Shown here: piece by piece, positions 11,925 to 22,907 of the stretch
Layout of the letters: each line of letters starts with the position of its first letter
Numbering within the stretch: position 1 is the first letter of the stretch
Assembly (NCBI RefSeq): GCF_000004075.3
Contig: NC_026657.2
Location: 23,840,408 to 23,904,407, forward strand
Origin: Cucumis sativus
Taxonomy: Eukaryota > Streptophyta > Magnoliopsida > Cucurbitales > Cucurbitaceae
Reading direction: 5' to 3'
Length of the DNA stretch: 64,000 nucleotides
Notes under the pieces: generated by a model
Database searches by the model: none
What the model saw: the letters and a program-made list of their open reading frames with translations, nothing else
Told to the model about the DNA's origin: nothing
Made by a program: the position numbers and the translations under genes

Positions 11925-14900
11925 GACTTGATGGTATTGCCTCCACCTCTTAGCTATTTTCGTGCCAATAGGTGAGAACTCATTTCTTGGCTGATTGAGT
12001 AAAAAAAGTTCCATTTTCGTCTTATTGGATTGGACCTTAAATTAAAGATGGTTATATAAATGCCTTCTTCTAGTTGAGGTATTTTACGTTTTGGAGATTA
12101 GTGTTTGTTTAGGTTGCGTTTGAGTATTTTTGTCTTGGATTGAGTATCCTTTTGGCTGGCTTGAGGTTGCGGGTGCTTCATGTACTTCAAAACTATCGTT
12201 CTTGGGACAGACATAACATAAAAATACAAAAGCACTTCAAATGCTTTATAAATGCAGAAATAAATGTAAAACTGATTTGTTATCAAGAACTTTAACTATA
12301 CTTTTACTTAAAAGTATTTTCGCTAAAAGCACTGGATTCTTATTGTCAAAAAAATACATCTAACAACCTATCTTCACATACCGTTTTCTTTTCGGTTCTT
12401 TAAAAGAATTACATGTGATTTCTCTTTGGAGTTGGGAGCTATATCAACTTTTTTATTGCTGATTAATGAAACTCTCTGCAGTTTGAAGTTCATAACTAAC
12501 ACCTGCTCTGTTCTTATTTGTCGAAACCTTGCTCCTTGTTGGCTTGGTAATTTTGCCTTAATTTGATGACGATTTGTTTTTAGTTTTACATTTTAAAAGG
12601 TACGTTTGTTTTCTCACCAATTTTGTAATATGGTTTTCAATTTCCACATTAAATAAAAAATTGAGTTCTTATCCAAATTAAGAATACTAAAATTAACTGC
12701 GTGTTTAATTTTCAAAACTTGCCTTGTTTTATGGAAAACAGTGAAAGGGAACAACAGAACAAATAAATTTATATGGGGAAATGATGTTACTAATAAACTA
12801 GAACCAAATAGTTATGAAATAGGATCTTAATTCATTTATTTATTTTTGAAACAGGTATTTACTATTCTTATTACCATGGAGTTCTAGTGCCAACACAAAG
12901 GAGGTTCATTTCTCTTTTGCCTGGTCCATTTGTTTCCTCTTAGTACTAGTCCCATCCATTTTCTTCTGAGCGGCTGAGCCTCTGCTATTATAGAGTCAAA
13001 TACAGGTGATATGACCATTCTTGAAGCAAGCAGTTAAGAAATCTCCTTTTATGCTTTATGGAACTCGAAGCTGAACATGCAAAAAATATTGAGGAGACTA
13101 TAGTTGATGCAGGGGAGAGCTTGAAGTTGAAGGGTCTTGTTCGATGGAAGCGCTTGAGCTTTTTAGGGATACTTTGAAGAAGATGGCTTAAACAGGGTGG
13201 GTTTGGGGAGTCCATTTGTTCATACTTGGTCGTGAGTTATGTATAAGAATAGATTTGACTATTTTTCACTTGACTGCGTAGTCTGACTACTTTTGTGAAT
13301 CGGGCTAAGAAGTTGTTATAAAGATGAAATTGTGTTGGGTTTCTTAGATGTTTATTTTCAGCTCACCAAGGCAACATCGAGAAAGAAGCCTTCAAGATCA
13401 TTAACAATTGGTATGTTGTAATGGTCATCATACATTTAGTGATAGCATGCAACTGAGTAAGGAAATTGAATTTGCTGTAGTTGTCTCGGTAACTATTTAT
13501 TAACTGTAGGTCTAAAGACACATGATTTCTTAACTTTCATAAAATTTAGTAACTGTTTACACAAAATTTTAAGTTGAACTTTATGATGATCCAACTTGGT
13601 TTATTCTCTAGTATTTGATTCTTCAACTCTTTTTCGGTTGAATGTCAACGTTTGATTTGAGGTTGCTCCTTGAAGAAGAAGTGGAGCACGTGATATTCTT
13701 GGAGTTGAAAGCGTGTATCTTCAAAGCAACTTTAGTCTTTCAATTCTTAAAAGAACATACTCTAGACCTTCATAAAAATACATGTCCTCTTCCAACGGGG
13801 ACATCTCTATATAAAATCTTTTGGTGGATTTGGATTCTGTTGGTCCATGAATTAGACATATGGATATGAGTCATGTTTAGCATTGGGTCTAAATCAAGTT
13901 TAATCTTGGACTCAATTTAATTTTAGTTCAAATAAATAATAGAAATATTTATAGAAATCATAATTTAGACATGATTTTATCCAAATGTCTTAAATTTTCA
14001 TTTACTTTCTTAATTAAAATTTCGTAGTTTTTAAGATCATTTTATCCTTCACATCAATTTTAATAATTAATTTTCGAAGATATATAAGAAATATTACCAC
14101 AATTAAATTATACTAAATTTATTATCTATTTTGTAAAGGAAATTGTCAAAAATAACAAATTGGACAAAATATTTATAACATATAACAAAGTTTCAGAGTT
14201 TATCAATAATATAAACATTGATAAATAGAAGTTCATCAATTTCTATCATTGATAAAATCCAAAATTTTAATATAGCTTGTAAATATTTTAGTATACTTTT
14301 CTATATTTGAAATTGCTCCATTTTATAACTTCCATAATTAGTATAATAAATAATCCACAATTATATTTGCATTTATTATTAGAATATCATTTATTGGAGA
14401 TTTAATTTTAATATGGTATAAGTTGAATCTAGTATGGTAATAGTATATTTAATAATTTCTACAGATTCACTTTATTCAATTTCAGCGTCAATACAAAATC
14501 AAATTTTCACAAACTTACTTTTTGGCGTCGTCCATTGTTTCAACTTTGTCATTTGGTCTTTTTTATTTTGTTCTTCCATCTTTTCATCTCTTTCAAGTAT
14601 ATCCGTTAAGTACATAATTTTTTTGTTCATATTTCTTTCTCCTTCCTATTTATGTAATTTTTTCCACATATATTTCCTGTTTAATTTTTCCATGAAGTGT
14701 CGGGTAAACAAAGAGTATAATGAGTTTAATATTGTAGTCATCTTCTTCAAATAATTTTTTCATGTTATTATTTTTGTTGCTTAAATGTGCTGTCAACGGT
14801 ATATACTCTTTCACATATAAAATATTATAATAACAGTTGCACATATTTTGATTGTACTCTATACTATTTCTTTAAGTGCCTACTAATTTCATTACTATTA

Positions 14901-15849
14901 TATACCACTCAATAGTCTGATTATGTTTTGTGATTTATTAGATATATACACATGCATATTTTCAATAATATATAAGTTGTGACACATATAGTTATATTAT
15001 TTTTTGTCAGTGCATATTCGTTTCATTACTATTATTTAATTATCACTGCATATTTTAAATATGTTATGTGATGTTACCAATATATACACTTGCATATTTA
15101 CAATAACATGTATGTAGTGACACATATAGTTCGATTGTTTTTTGTCAAGTATGACTAAAATGGTTGTATAATATTTTGATGTGTTTTTTAATGATTCTGA
15201 CAACTAGCTAATTGTTTTTGAAATATTAGTGAATGAATTTATGTCTTTTAATGAACTTATAATGATTCTGGCAACTACCTTTTGCATCCCGAGAGGCGAG
15301 CAAGTATGACACAAGCGCTGAGAGGTTACTCACCCTAATTCAGAGTTAATACATGCTTTGTATTGCCTCGAAGTATTAAAACACAACATAGTGCGTTTAG
15401 ATAATTAAACCCTTCCTTCATTGCCTTATTTATAATGAGTTCACATTTCGCAATTTCATCTCGCAATGCTCACCTTGCACCGCCAAGCACCATAGTGTAA
15501 ATAGCTAATTTAATTAGCATACTATCCATAAAGATACTGTATATATTATACCACATGATTTAGTACATGATAAGATAAATTAGGAGCTTAAATTCTCTGT
15601 GTTCGACCCTAGACTTACCATGAAACCTCTCTTCGCTTATAACTTTGGGAGATAGAGAGGAAAACTTGTACAATCACGTTTACTTTTAGCAATCAAGCAA
15701 CACATGAATAAGACAACTTTTTTTTTTTCGATTAGCCATATTTAGTTGCCTAACAATCGATCAAGTAGAGTCTCTCATGTTAAATATACAAAGTCATACT
15801 TGAGTCCACAACACATAAGTGAAATAAACTAAATTGATAACCATCAACC
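11925..15849. other. Intergenic, no supportable gene
   Basis: The first few hundred bases are presumably the cystinosin 3' UTR. A short open frame of about 39 codons at 13059-13178 (starting MELEAEHAKN) and a 75-codon frame at 13642-13869 resemble no family I know. AT-rich DNA from 13900 to 15250 includes a copy (about 14150-14330) of the AT-rich repeat that recurs near 29960-30000 and 30150-30340. No RNA gene was recognised. Confidence 0.4.
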
Positions 15850-16085
15850 ATCTCACTTCTACTAGGAACAATTATACACCTTTATCATGTTGTTATTCAT
15901 CTCACTTCTAGTAGGAATGGTCGGGCAGCCTTACTCTGTCATTAGTGATCATACTTCTACTACGAACGACCGAACATCTTTACCGTATCATCGGTGATCT
16001 CACATCTAATAGGAACGATCAATAAAGTAAAGCTTGAGTCCACAACGATCTCACTTCTGCTAGAAACAATCAGGTATCTTCATAA
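15850..16085. repeat. 49-bp tandem array
   Basis: A diverged tandem array whose units begin ATCTCACTTCTACTAGGAAC or a variant. Unit starts fall at 15850, 15899, 15948, 15997 and 16048, so the period is exactly 49 bp for the first three intervals and 51 for the last. Units end in a TCATCGGTG-like segment. The array runs directly into the palindrome at 16086, whose loop carries further unit-like sequence. Confidence 0.8.
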
Positions 16086-16409
16086 TAGCTCCCACCTATC
16101 TAGGATGGAGGTCTCCAAGATGGTGGTAGTGCAACTTTACCTGCGTTTCTTCAAAAAAATGATGTTGTAGCGTCATATCGTTCCTACTAGAAATGAGATT
16201 ATTGACGACATGTTAAATATATGAAGTCATACTTGAGTCCACATTGATCTCACTTCTACTAGAAATGATCGGGTATCTTTACTTTGTCGTCAACGATCTC
16301 ATTTCTAGTAGAAACGATCAGACACTACAACATCATTATTTTGAAGAAACGGAGGTAAAGCTGCACCACCACCATCTTGGAGACCACCATTCTAGATAGG
16401 TGGGAGCTA
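16086..16409. repeat. Palindrome with 125-bp arms
   Basis: The left arm 16086-16210 (starting TAGCTCCCACCTATCTAG) is nearly the reverse complement of the right arm 16285-16409 (ending CTAGATAGGTGGGAGCTA), with a 74-bp loop. Mismatches are scattered and few and the arms have equal length. The core CTCCAAGATGGTGG faces CCACCATCTTGGAG. A transcript through it would fold into a long hairpin. It may be a foldback element or the junction of an inverted duplication of the flanking array. No coding sequence is seen. Confidence 0.85.
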
Positions 16410-16967
16410 CGTTACCATCATTTTGGAGAGGCGAAGCTACATCCCCATCATTTTGGAGAGGTGGTGTAAACCTTAGACCTAAGAACCCCCTAAGTCTTTC
16501 AAGAGCTTTGACTAGTCAAAGTTATAAAAAGTCAAAATGTTGACTTTTGGTTTTGAAAGTCAAACTTTTACCAACTTTATATTCAAATGTGATTATATTT
16601 CAAAAAACTAAACGTGGATTCATGCGCGAAAGGTCTAAATTAGTCAAGACAGACAAAATGGTAAAGAGTCAAAATGTTAACTTTTGACTTGAACTTTGAC
16701 TCGAATGGTCAAATGACCATATATATTGCCCTTGGACTAACACTTGGTGGGACAAGTGTCTATATGAGATGTAAATCACTTACCCATTCAGTTCCACTAT
16801 GGTTAGTGGAATGTTAGGTGTTGAAATTTGTTAAAATAATTACATGCGTTTTTGCATGTAACTAAGTTGTTTGAAGATTTGACTTAAAATGTTAAAAAGA
16901 CTTTTGTTTTTTTTTTTTTTTTAAATTTTGACTTACAAAATTATACAAATTATTTTCTCTCTTTCAA

Positions 16968-17340
16968 ATAGACCACCCATCATACACCAATACACTAGGA
17001 GAAGGAATAGGAAAGAGAAGAAGGAAGGGAAGTTGGTTATGTAACCAACTGCAGGTGGGGACCACAGGTGAGTGGAGCGTCGACGCACGATCCACTGAGG
17101 GGGGACCACGGTAGGGGAGTGAGGGAGCGAATATAAATAAAGAAGAGAAGGAAAGGAGAGGGCACGATTTTGGTTGTCAAGAATCCTACTGTTTAATTCT
17201 TGAAAGATAGGATAGCAGGTGAGGGAGAGGGAGCCGTCGACTGAGAGAATTCTGTATTTTCTTTTGCCAATTTTCATCTTAGTAATATCGCATATATTTC
17301 ATCCTTCTATATTGAGAGTTGGAACGGTGAGGATCCATCA
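16968..17340 (+). repeat. 5' long terminal repeat region of Ty3/gypsy element
   Basis: 373 bp match 21976-22348 without indels, differing at 6 positions: one C/G, one C/T, and a block of four that is an AACC/GGTT inversion at 17043-17046. It ends in GGATCCATCA, three bases before the primer-binding site. A TATA-like ATATAAATA at about 17131-17139 suits an LTR promoter. The left border is ambiguous. The shared sequence starts at 16968, but its first 65 bp also encode the pol C terminus and a polypurine tract (16997-17032), so the true LTR may begin at TTGG (17033), about 308 bp long. No target-site duplication was found for either border. Confidence 0.85.
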
Positions 17341-17343
17341 ATT

Positions 17344-17356
17344 TGGTATCAGAGCC
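17344..17356 (+). other. Primer-binding site (initiator Met tRNA)
   Basis: TGGTATCAGAGCC lies three bases after the 5' LTR end. It is the standard plant LTR-retrotransposon priming site, complementary to the 3' end of initiator methionine tRNA. Confidence 0.9.
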
Positions 17357-17384
17357 CGTCGATCCAAAAAGTAGTGGGGAAATC

Positions 17385-18161
17385 ATGGTTCAAACCAGAA
17401 GTGAAGAGAGAAGAGACACACACGAACAATAACTCAACAAAATTCCGGTGATGGAGGAGAAAATTACTGTGATGTCGCAAAACATGGAAAACTTGCAGGC
17501 TCAAGTGGAGAAAACACACCAGATGGTGATGATCTTCATGGAGACGATGGCCAAGGAATGGGTACTAGCAAGCGGAAAAGGTATCGACTCGCCAATACAA
17601 GAAACATGGACGGGAAAAACGGTGGAGGGAGAAAGTTCAGAAAGTAAAGAAACAACAAATGGGACGACAGAAAAGAAGGAAGACGACGAAGGAGATGGCA
17701 ATGATCGAAACAAATTCAAAAAAGTAGAAATGCCTGTATTCGATGGAGATGACCCAGATTCATGGCTGTTCCGAGCAGAGAGATACTTTCAAATACACAA
17801 ACTAACGGATTCTGAAAAACTTACGGTTGCCACAATCAGCTTTGAAGGACCCGCACTCAACTGGTATCGATCGCAGGAGGAAAGAGACAAGTTCACCTGC
17901 TGGTTAAATTTAAAGGAGCGATTACTAATTCGATTTCGATCATCCCGCGAAGGCTCCTTGTACGGCCGGTTCTTGCGAATTCAGCAGGAATCAAGTGTGG
18001 AAGAATATCAGAATCTCTTCGATAAGTGGGTGGCCCCATTATCGGATATTCCGGAAAAGATCGTGGAAGAGACATTCATGGGAGGATTGTTACCGTGGAT
18101 TAAGGTAGAGATGGAGTTCTGCAATCCCGTGAGATTAGCCGAAATGATGAAATACGCGTAA
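17385..18161 (+). pseudogene. gag part of the gypsy element, interrupted
   Basis: An ATG at 17385 opens MVQTRSEER, typical of plant gypsy Gag starts, but hits TAA at 17430. The frame stays open from there to a second TAA at 18159. The readable part has an N-terminal coiled-coil-like stretch (MENLQAQVEK), an acidic linker, and the retrotransposon gag domain from about FDGDDPDSWLFRAE through ALNWYRSQ to FMGGLLPWIK. Gag packages the RNA in virus-like particles. The second stop falls after the gag core and before the zinc knuckle, so a product of this copy would lack RNA-binding Cys and His residues. GTG at 17448 could only start an artificial frame. Confidence 0.85.
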
Positions 18162-20636
18162 ATGGTGGAACAACGAGAGATCCGGAGGAGGGAAGCAAAT
18201 TTACCAGGATATTCGGGAATGAAAATCTCAAATAGCAGCTATCCTACAACCAAAACATATGCTGGTTTAAAAGAACAGGGGAATAAGGAGAACACAGTAT
18301 TTCCAATACGAACGATTACCCTGAGAGGATCGCCGGCGAAGGAGATTAAGAAAGAAGGACCCTCTAGACGACTCTCAGACGCTGAATTCCAAGCCAAGAG
18401 AGAGAAGGGACTCTGTTTTAAGTGTGATGAGAAATATTACTCCGGGCACAAATGCAAGGCGAAGGATATACGCGAGCTACGGATGTTTGTGGTCAGAGAT
18501 GACGACGTAGAGGAAGAAATCATTGAGGAAGACGAATATGATAAAAAAAACTTGAGAGTCATGGAGCTGCAGCACGACCCGGGAGAAGTAGTAGAGTTAT
18601 GTATTAACTCAGTAGTGGGATTGACAAATCCGGGAACCATGAAGATAAGAGGCACACTCCAAAGTAAGGAAGTCGTCGTGCTGGTTGACTGTGGAGCCAC
18701 CCACAACTTCATATCCGATCGGCTAGTCAAGACACTGAAAATACCCACAAAAGACACTGCCAACTATGGGGTGATACTGGGGTCAGGAACAGCCATCAAA
18801 GGCAAGGGGGTGTGTGAAAAAGTAGAGTTGAACCTCATCGGGTGGACAGTCGTGGAGAATTTCCTACCACTGGAACTAGGAGGGGTAGATTTGATATTGG
18901 GAATGCAATGGTTACATTCCTTGGGAGTGACGGAGAAGGATTGGAGGAATCTAACCATGTCTTTCTTTCACAACAGTAGAAAAGTGGTGCTAAAAGGAGA
19001 TCCAAGCTTGACTAAAACTCAAGTGAGTCTAAAAAATCTCACTAAATCATGGGTGGAAACGGACACTGGGTATCTGATTGAGTGCAGAACATTGGAGGCA
19101 CGTCAAACTGAGATAAAAACTGAAGAGAACGAAATTGAACCGGAGGGCTTCAGGGCGGTTCTAACACAATATAAGGATGTCTTCGAGGAGCCTAAGGGAC
19201 TGCCTCCCAGCAGGGATATTGAACACCATATACACATAAGGGGAGGAGCAGACTCGGTGAATGTCCGGCCTTATCGGTACGCATTCCAACAGAAGGAAGA
19301 ACTGGAAAAACTGGTGGACGAAATGATGGCGTCAGGAATTATACGCCCTAGCACAAGTCCCTACTTCAGTCCCGTTCTCTTGGTCAAGAAAAAAGATGGG
19401 AGCTGGCGATTCTGCGTGGATTATCGAGCACTCAATAACATAACCATCCCAGATAAGTTTCCTATCCCCGTTGTTGAAGAACTGTTTGATGAGTTGAACG
19501 GTGCCAGTTTATTTTCCAGAATAGACCTGAAGGCAGGTTATCACCAACTAAGAATGTGTAGTCGAGATATAGAGAAAACGGCCTTTAGAACTCACGAGGG
19601 TCATTACGAGTTCTTAGTGATGCCGTTTGGGCTCACAAACGCACCAGCAACCTTCCAGTCACTAATGAATTCTATTTTTAGGTTCTATATGAGGAAATTT
19701 GTCTTAGTTTTCTTTGATGATATACTAGTTTATAGCAGGAATCTAGAGGAACACTGTCAACACATGGAACTAGTGCTGGAAGTATTAAGGGAGCATAGAT
19801 TGTTTGTCAACCGAAAGAAATGTTGCTTTGCGGGTTCAAAGGTAGAATATCTGGGACATGTATTATCAGGAAGAGGCGTAGAAGTTGACCCTGAAAAAAT
19901 TAGAGCAGTCAAGCAATGGCCAGTACCAACAAACGTTCGTGAGGTCAGAGGATTCTTGGGGCTGACTGGATACTATCGTCGTTTTGTACAGCATTATGGA
20001 TCCATAGTGGCACCCCTGACGCAGCTGCTCAAGCTCGGCGCATTTAAATGGAATGAAGAAGCACATGAGGCGTTTGAAAAGCTTAAACAAGCAATGATGA
20101 CTCTACCCATATTAGCTCTACCCGATTTCAATACGCCCTTCGAAGTAGAGACATATGCGTCCGACTATGGAATTGGGGCGGTACTAATGCAGAATAAAAG
20201 ACCTATAGCGTTTTATAGCCACACAATGGCAGTGCGAGACCGATCCAAACCAGTATACGAGAGGGAATTAATGGCAGTGGTAATGGCAGTTCAACGCTGG
20301 CGACCCTATCTACTTGGGAGGACGTTTATAGTTAAAACAGATCAAAGATCATTAAAATTCTTACTGGAGCAGAGAGTCATCCAACTGCAATATCAGAAGT
20401 GGATTGCAAAGCTGCTGGGGTACTCTTTCGAGGTGATGTACAAACCAGGATTGGAAAACAAGGCAGCAGATGGCCTCTCGCGAGTACCTCCAACTGTCCA
20501 TCTTAACCAACTAACCGCTCACACTTTGGTAGACATCAAGGTAATCAGAGAGGAAGTTAACAAAGATGAATATCTGAAGAATATCATCGCCAAAATTAAG
20601 AAGGAGGAAGAGGTAGAGAACTACACTCTGCAATAG
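18162..20636 (+). pseudogene. gypsy pol: zinc knuckle, protease, reverse transcriptase, RNase H
   Basis: Open for 824 codons between two in-frame stops. In order: a knuckle with C85, C88, H96, C98 in the C-x2-C-x7-H-x-C spacing seen in plant gypsy elements; an aspartic protease with D176 in VDCGATHNF, where families usually have Ser or Thr after the Asp; a reverse transcriptase from about VNVRPYRY to YLGHVLSG with the FFDD catalytic box (D519, D520), Phe being common in plant gypsy; and an RNase H whose first catalytic Asp is replaced by Tyr (Y665, codon 20154-20156, ETYASDYGIG). The later RNase H residues and the DGLSR end are present. The frame ends at a TAG just before the integrase zinc-binding region. 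Confidence 0.9.
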
Positions 20637-22079
20637 GGCATATTGAGATACAAAGGGAGGATAGTAATCGCAAAGAATTCCTCAATAAGACTAGCCATTC
20701 TGCATACCTATCATGATTCAGTCCTAGGGGGTCATTCAGGATTCTTAAGAACATATAAACGACTAACAGGAGAGCTGTTTTGGGTAGGAATGAAGGCAGA
20801 AGTGCGCAAATATTGCGAGGAATGCATGACATGCCAGCGAAATAAAACCTTAGCCTTATCTCCAGCAGGATTATTAACTCCCCTCGAGGTCCCAAAGTGA
20901 GTATGGGAGGATATAACCATGGATTTCATCGAAGGATTGCCTAAATCAATGGGGTTTGATGTCATATTCGTAGTGGTGGATCGCTTCAGCAAATATACGC
21001 ATTTCCTCAGCCTTAAACATCCCTTTGACGCAAAAATGGTAGCTGAATTATTCGTTAAAGAAGTGGTAAGATTACACGAGTTTCCACAGTCAATCGTATC
21101 TGATAGGGACAAGATCTTTCTGAGTCACTTTTGGAAAGAACTCTTTCGTTTAGCTGGTACCAAGTTAAACCAAAGCACGGCCTACCATCCCCAGACAGAC
21201 GGACAGACAGAGGTGGTCAGCAGGTCGGTTGAAATCTATCTAAGATGCTTCTGCGGGGAAAAACCGAAGGATTGGATGAAATGGTTACCCTGGGCTGAAT
21301 ATTGGTATAACACAACATTCCAAAGATCGTTGGGTGTGTCACCATTCCAAGCGGTGTACGGGAGAACCCCACCAGCCCTGCTATATTACGGAGAACGGGA
21401 AACTTCCAACTCAACCTTGGATGAGCAACTGAAGGAAAGAGATGTAGCATTGGGGGCTTTGAAGGAACACCTACGCATAGCTCAGGACAAGATGAAAAGT
21501 TATGCTGACATGAAGAGAAGACATGTCGAATTCGAAGAAGGAGAGCAAGTGTTCCTAAAAATTAGGCCATACAGACAGGTATCCTTACGGAGAAAGAGGA
21601 ATGAGAAGCTATCACCGAAGTATTTCGGGCCGTATAAGATACTGAAGCGAATTGGTCAGGTGGCATATCGGCTGGAACTACCAGCGGCAGCAACAATCCA
21701 CCCTGTGTTCCATGTGTCACAGTTGAAAAAAGCTTTTGGGGAGAGTGCGAATAGCGAAGAGCTGTTGCCGTTTTTGACTGCAAATCACGAGCGGAAAGTC
21801 GTGCCACAGGAGACTCGCGGTTATAGAAAAAACGAAACAGGCGGGTGGGAAGTTTTAATGAGTTGGAAAGGTCTACCGCATCACGAAGCCACATGGGAAA
21901 GCTATGACAACTTTCAGCAATCCTTCCCCGATTTCCACCTTGAGGACAAGGTGAAACTGGACCGGGAATGCAATGATAGACCACCCATCATACACCAATA
22001 CAGTAGGAGAAGGAATAGGAAAGAGAAGAAGGAAGGGAAGTTGGTTATGTGGTTAACTGCAGGTGGGGACCACAGGTGA
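20637..22079 (+). pseudogene. gypsy integrase with chromodomain, interrupted
   Basis: The frame continues after TAG 20634-20636 through the HHCC zinc-binding region (HTYHDSVLGGHSG, then CEECMTCQ), meets TGA at 20898, and resumes to a stop at 22077-22079. The catalytic triad is intact: Asp in MDFIEG, Asp in SDRD, Glu in QTEVV, with 35 residues between the second and third. A GPY/F-type motif (FGPYKIL) and a chromodomain (EVLMSWKGLPHHEATWE) follow. Chromodomains in this group steer integration toward particular chromatin. The last codons run over the polypurine stretch 22005-22040 into the 3' LTR. Confidence 0.9.
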
Positions 22080-22348
22080 GTGGAGCGTCGATGCACGATC
22101 CACTGAGGGGGGACCACGGTAGGGGAGTGAGGGAGCGAATATAAATAAAGAAGAGAAGGAAAGGAGAGGGCACGATTTTGGTTGTCAAGAATCCTACTGT
22201 TTAATTCTTGAAAGATAGGATAGCAGGTGAGGGAGAGGGAGCCGTCGACTGAGAGAATTCTGTATTTTCTTTTGCCAATTTTCATCTTAGTAATATCGCA
22301 TATATTTCATCCTTCTATATTGAGAGTTGGAACGGTGAGGATCCATCA
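21976..22348 (+). repeat. 3' long terminal repeat region of Ty3/gypsy element
   Basis: Partner of 16968-17340, same length and about 98 percent identical. A polypurine run at 22005-22040 precedes TTGGTTATG, where the functional LTR may begin (22041). It ends GGATCCATCA at 22348 and is followed by CAGTC, which is not repeated in front of the 5' copy. The block at 22051-22054 reads GGTT where the 5' copy reads AACC, which removes a TAA and extends the pol frame by a few codons. Confidence 0.88.
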
Positions 22349-22907
22349 CAGTCTAAATAAAAAAGAAAGGGACCTCAATGTACATCATAGGAGAGATAAT
22401 AAGCAGTGAAGTATTGAGTAGTCAATGAGAATGTAACTTTAAAGTTAGGATCAATTCCAATACAAGAAAAAACCCTTCAATAAGATTATTTTCCCCTTCA
22501 ACGAATTGATGACAACCATTTCATTGGTTCTCTTTTCTGTTCTTGTTGAAAAGACTAAAAAAGTACAAAGGCTTAAATGGAGAAATGTGGAAAGATCTCA
22601 TCTTTTACTCAGTAAAAACACTTTTCTCATCTAATGTCAAAATGTCTGATATTTGCAGAACAGAGGAGACTACATAAACCTGTATTAGGTGGCTACTTCA
22701 CCAAGAACAAATCCATCCAAGATTCATAGCCCCCTTGTAACTCCTTTTTTGTTCAACTTTTGAGAAATCTGTGGAAGTTAGTAGCTGACGAACATCGAAA
22801 AGCAAGAACTTGCAGCGGTCATTCAGCCGAGGAGTTGTTTTTCAGGTTGCTTTGCACCTGTCTTTTTTCTCTACAACAAACTTCTGGACTCACTTTGCAA
22901 AAAAGTA
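22349..22907. other. Downstream region of the galactosyltransferase
   Basis: Between the retrotransposon and the minus-strand stop codon at 22908. It probably holds the 3' UTR and polyadenylation region of the galactosyltransferase transcript, so the retrotransposon lies close to, but apparently outside, the gene. No other feature was seen. Confidence 0.5.

Larger units (their letters stand above)
17344..22079 (+). mobile_element. Chromodomain Ty3/gypsy retrotransposon, internal region
   Basis: Order after the primer site: gag, CCHC-type knuckle, protease, reverse transcriptase, RNase H, integrase and C-terminal chromodomain in one frame. This is the plant chromovirus layout. Four in-frame stops break the frame: TAA 17430-17432, TAA 18159-18161, TAG 20634-20636, TGA 20898-20900. 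The near-identical LTRs imply recent insertion. The element sits between the cystinosin and galactosyltransferase genes, in the opposite direction to the latter and about 560 bp beyond its stop codon. Altered protease and RNase H residues suggest this copy cannot move by itself and may depend on proteins from intact relatives. Confidence 0.92.

Noticed and set aside
13642..13869. 75-codon frame downstream of cystinosin
   Set aside because: No recognisable family, no splice partners and no composition shift; kept only as a note in the intergenic entry.
15850..16085. CRISPR-like regular repeats
   Set aside because: The 49-bp units are contiguous diverged tandem repeats in plant DNA with no unique spacers or cas genes.
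16933..17277. 114-codon minus-strand open frame, repeated at 21914-22285
   Set aside because: It is antisense to the LTRs and appears twice only because the LTRs do; no family features.
18437..18763. 108-codon minus-strand frame inside the retrotransposon
   Set aside because: Shadow of gag-pol on the opposite strand with no motif.
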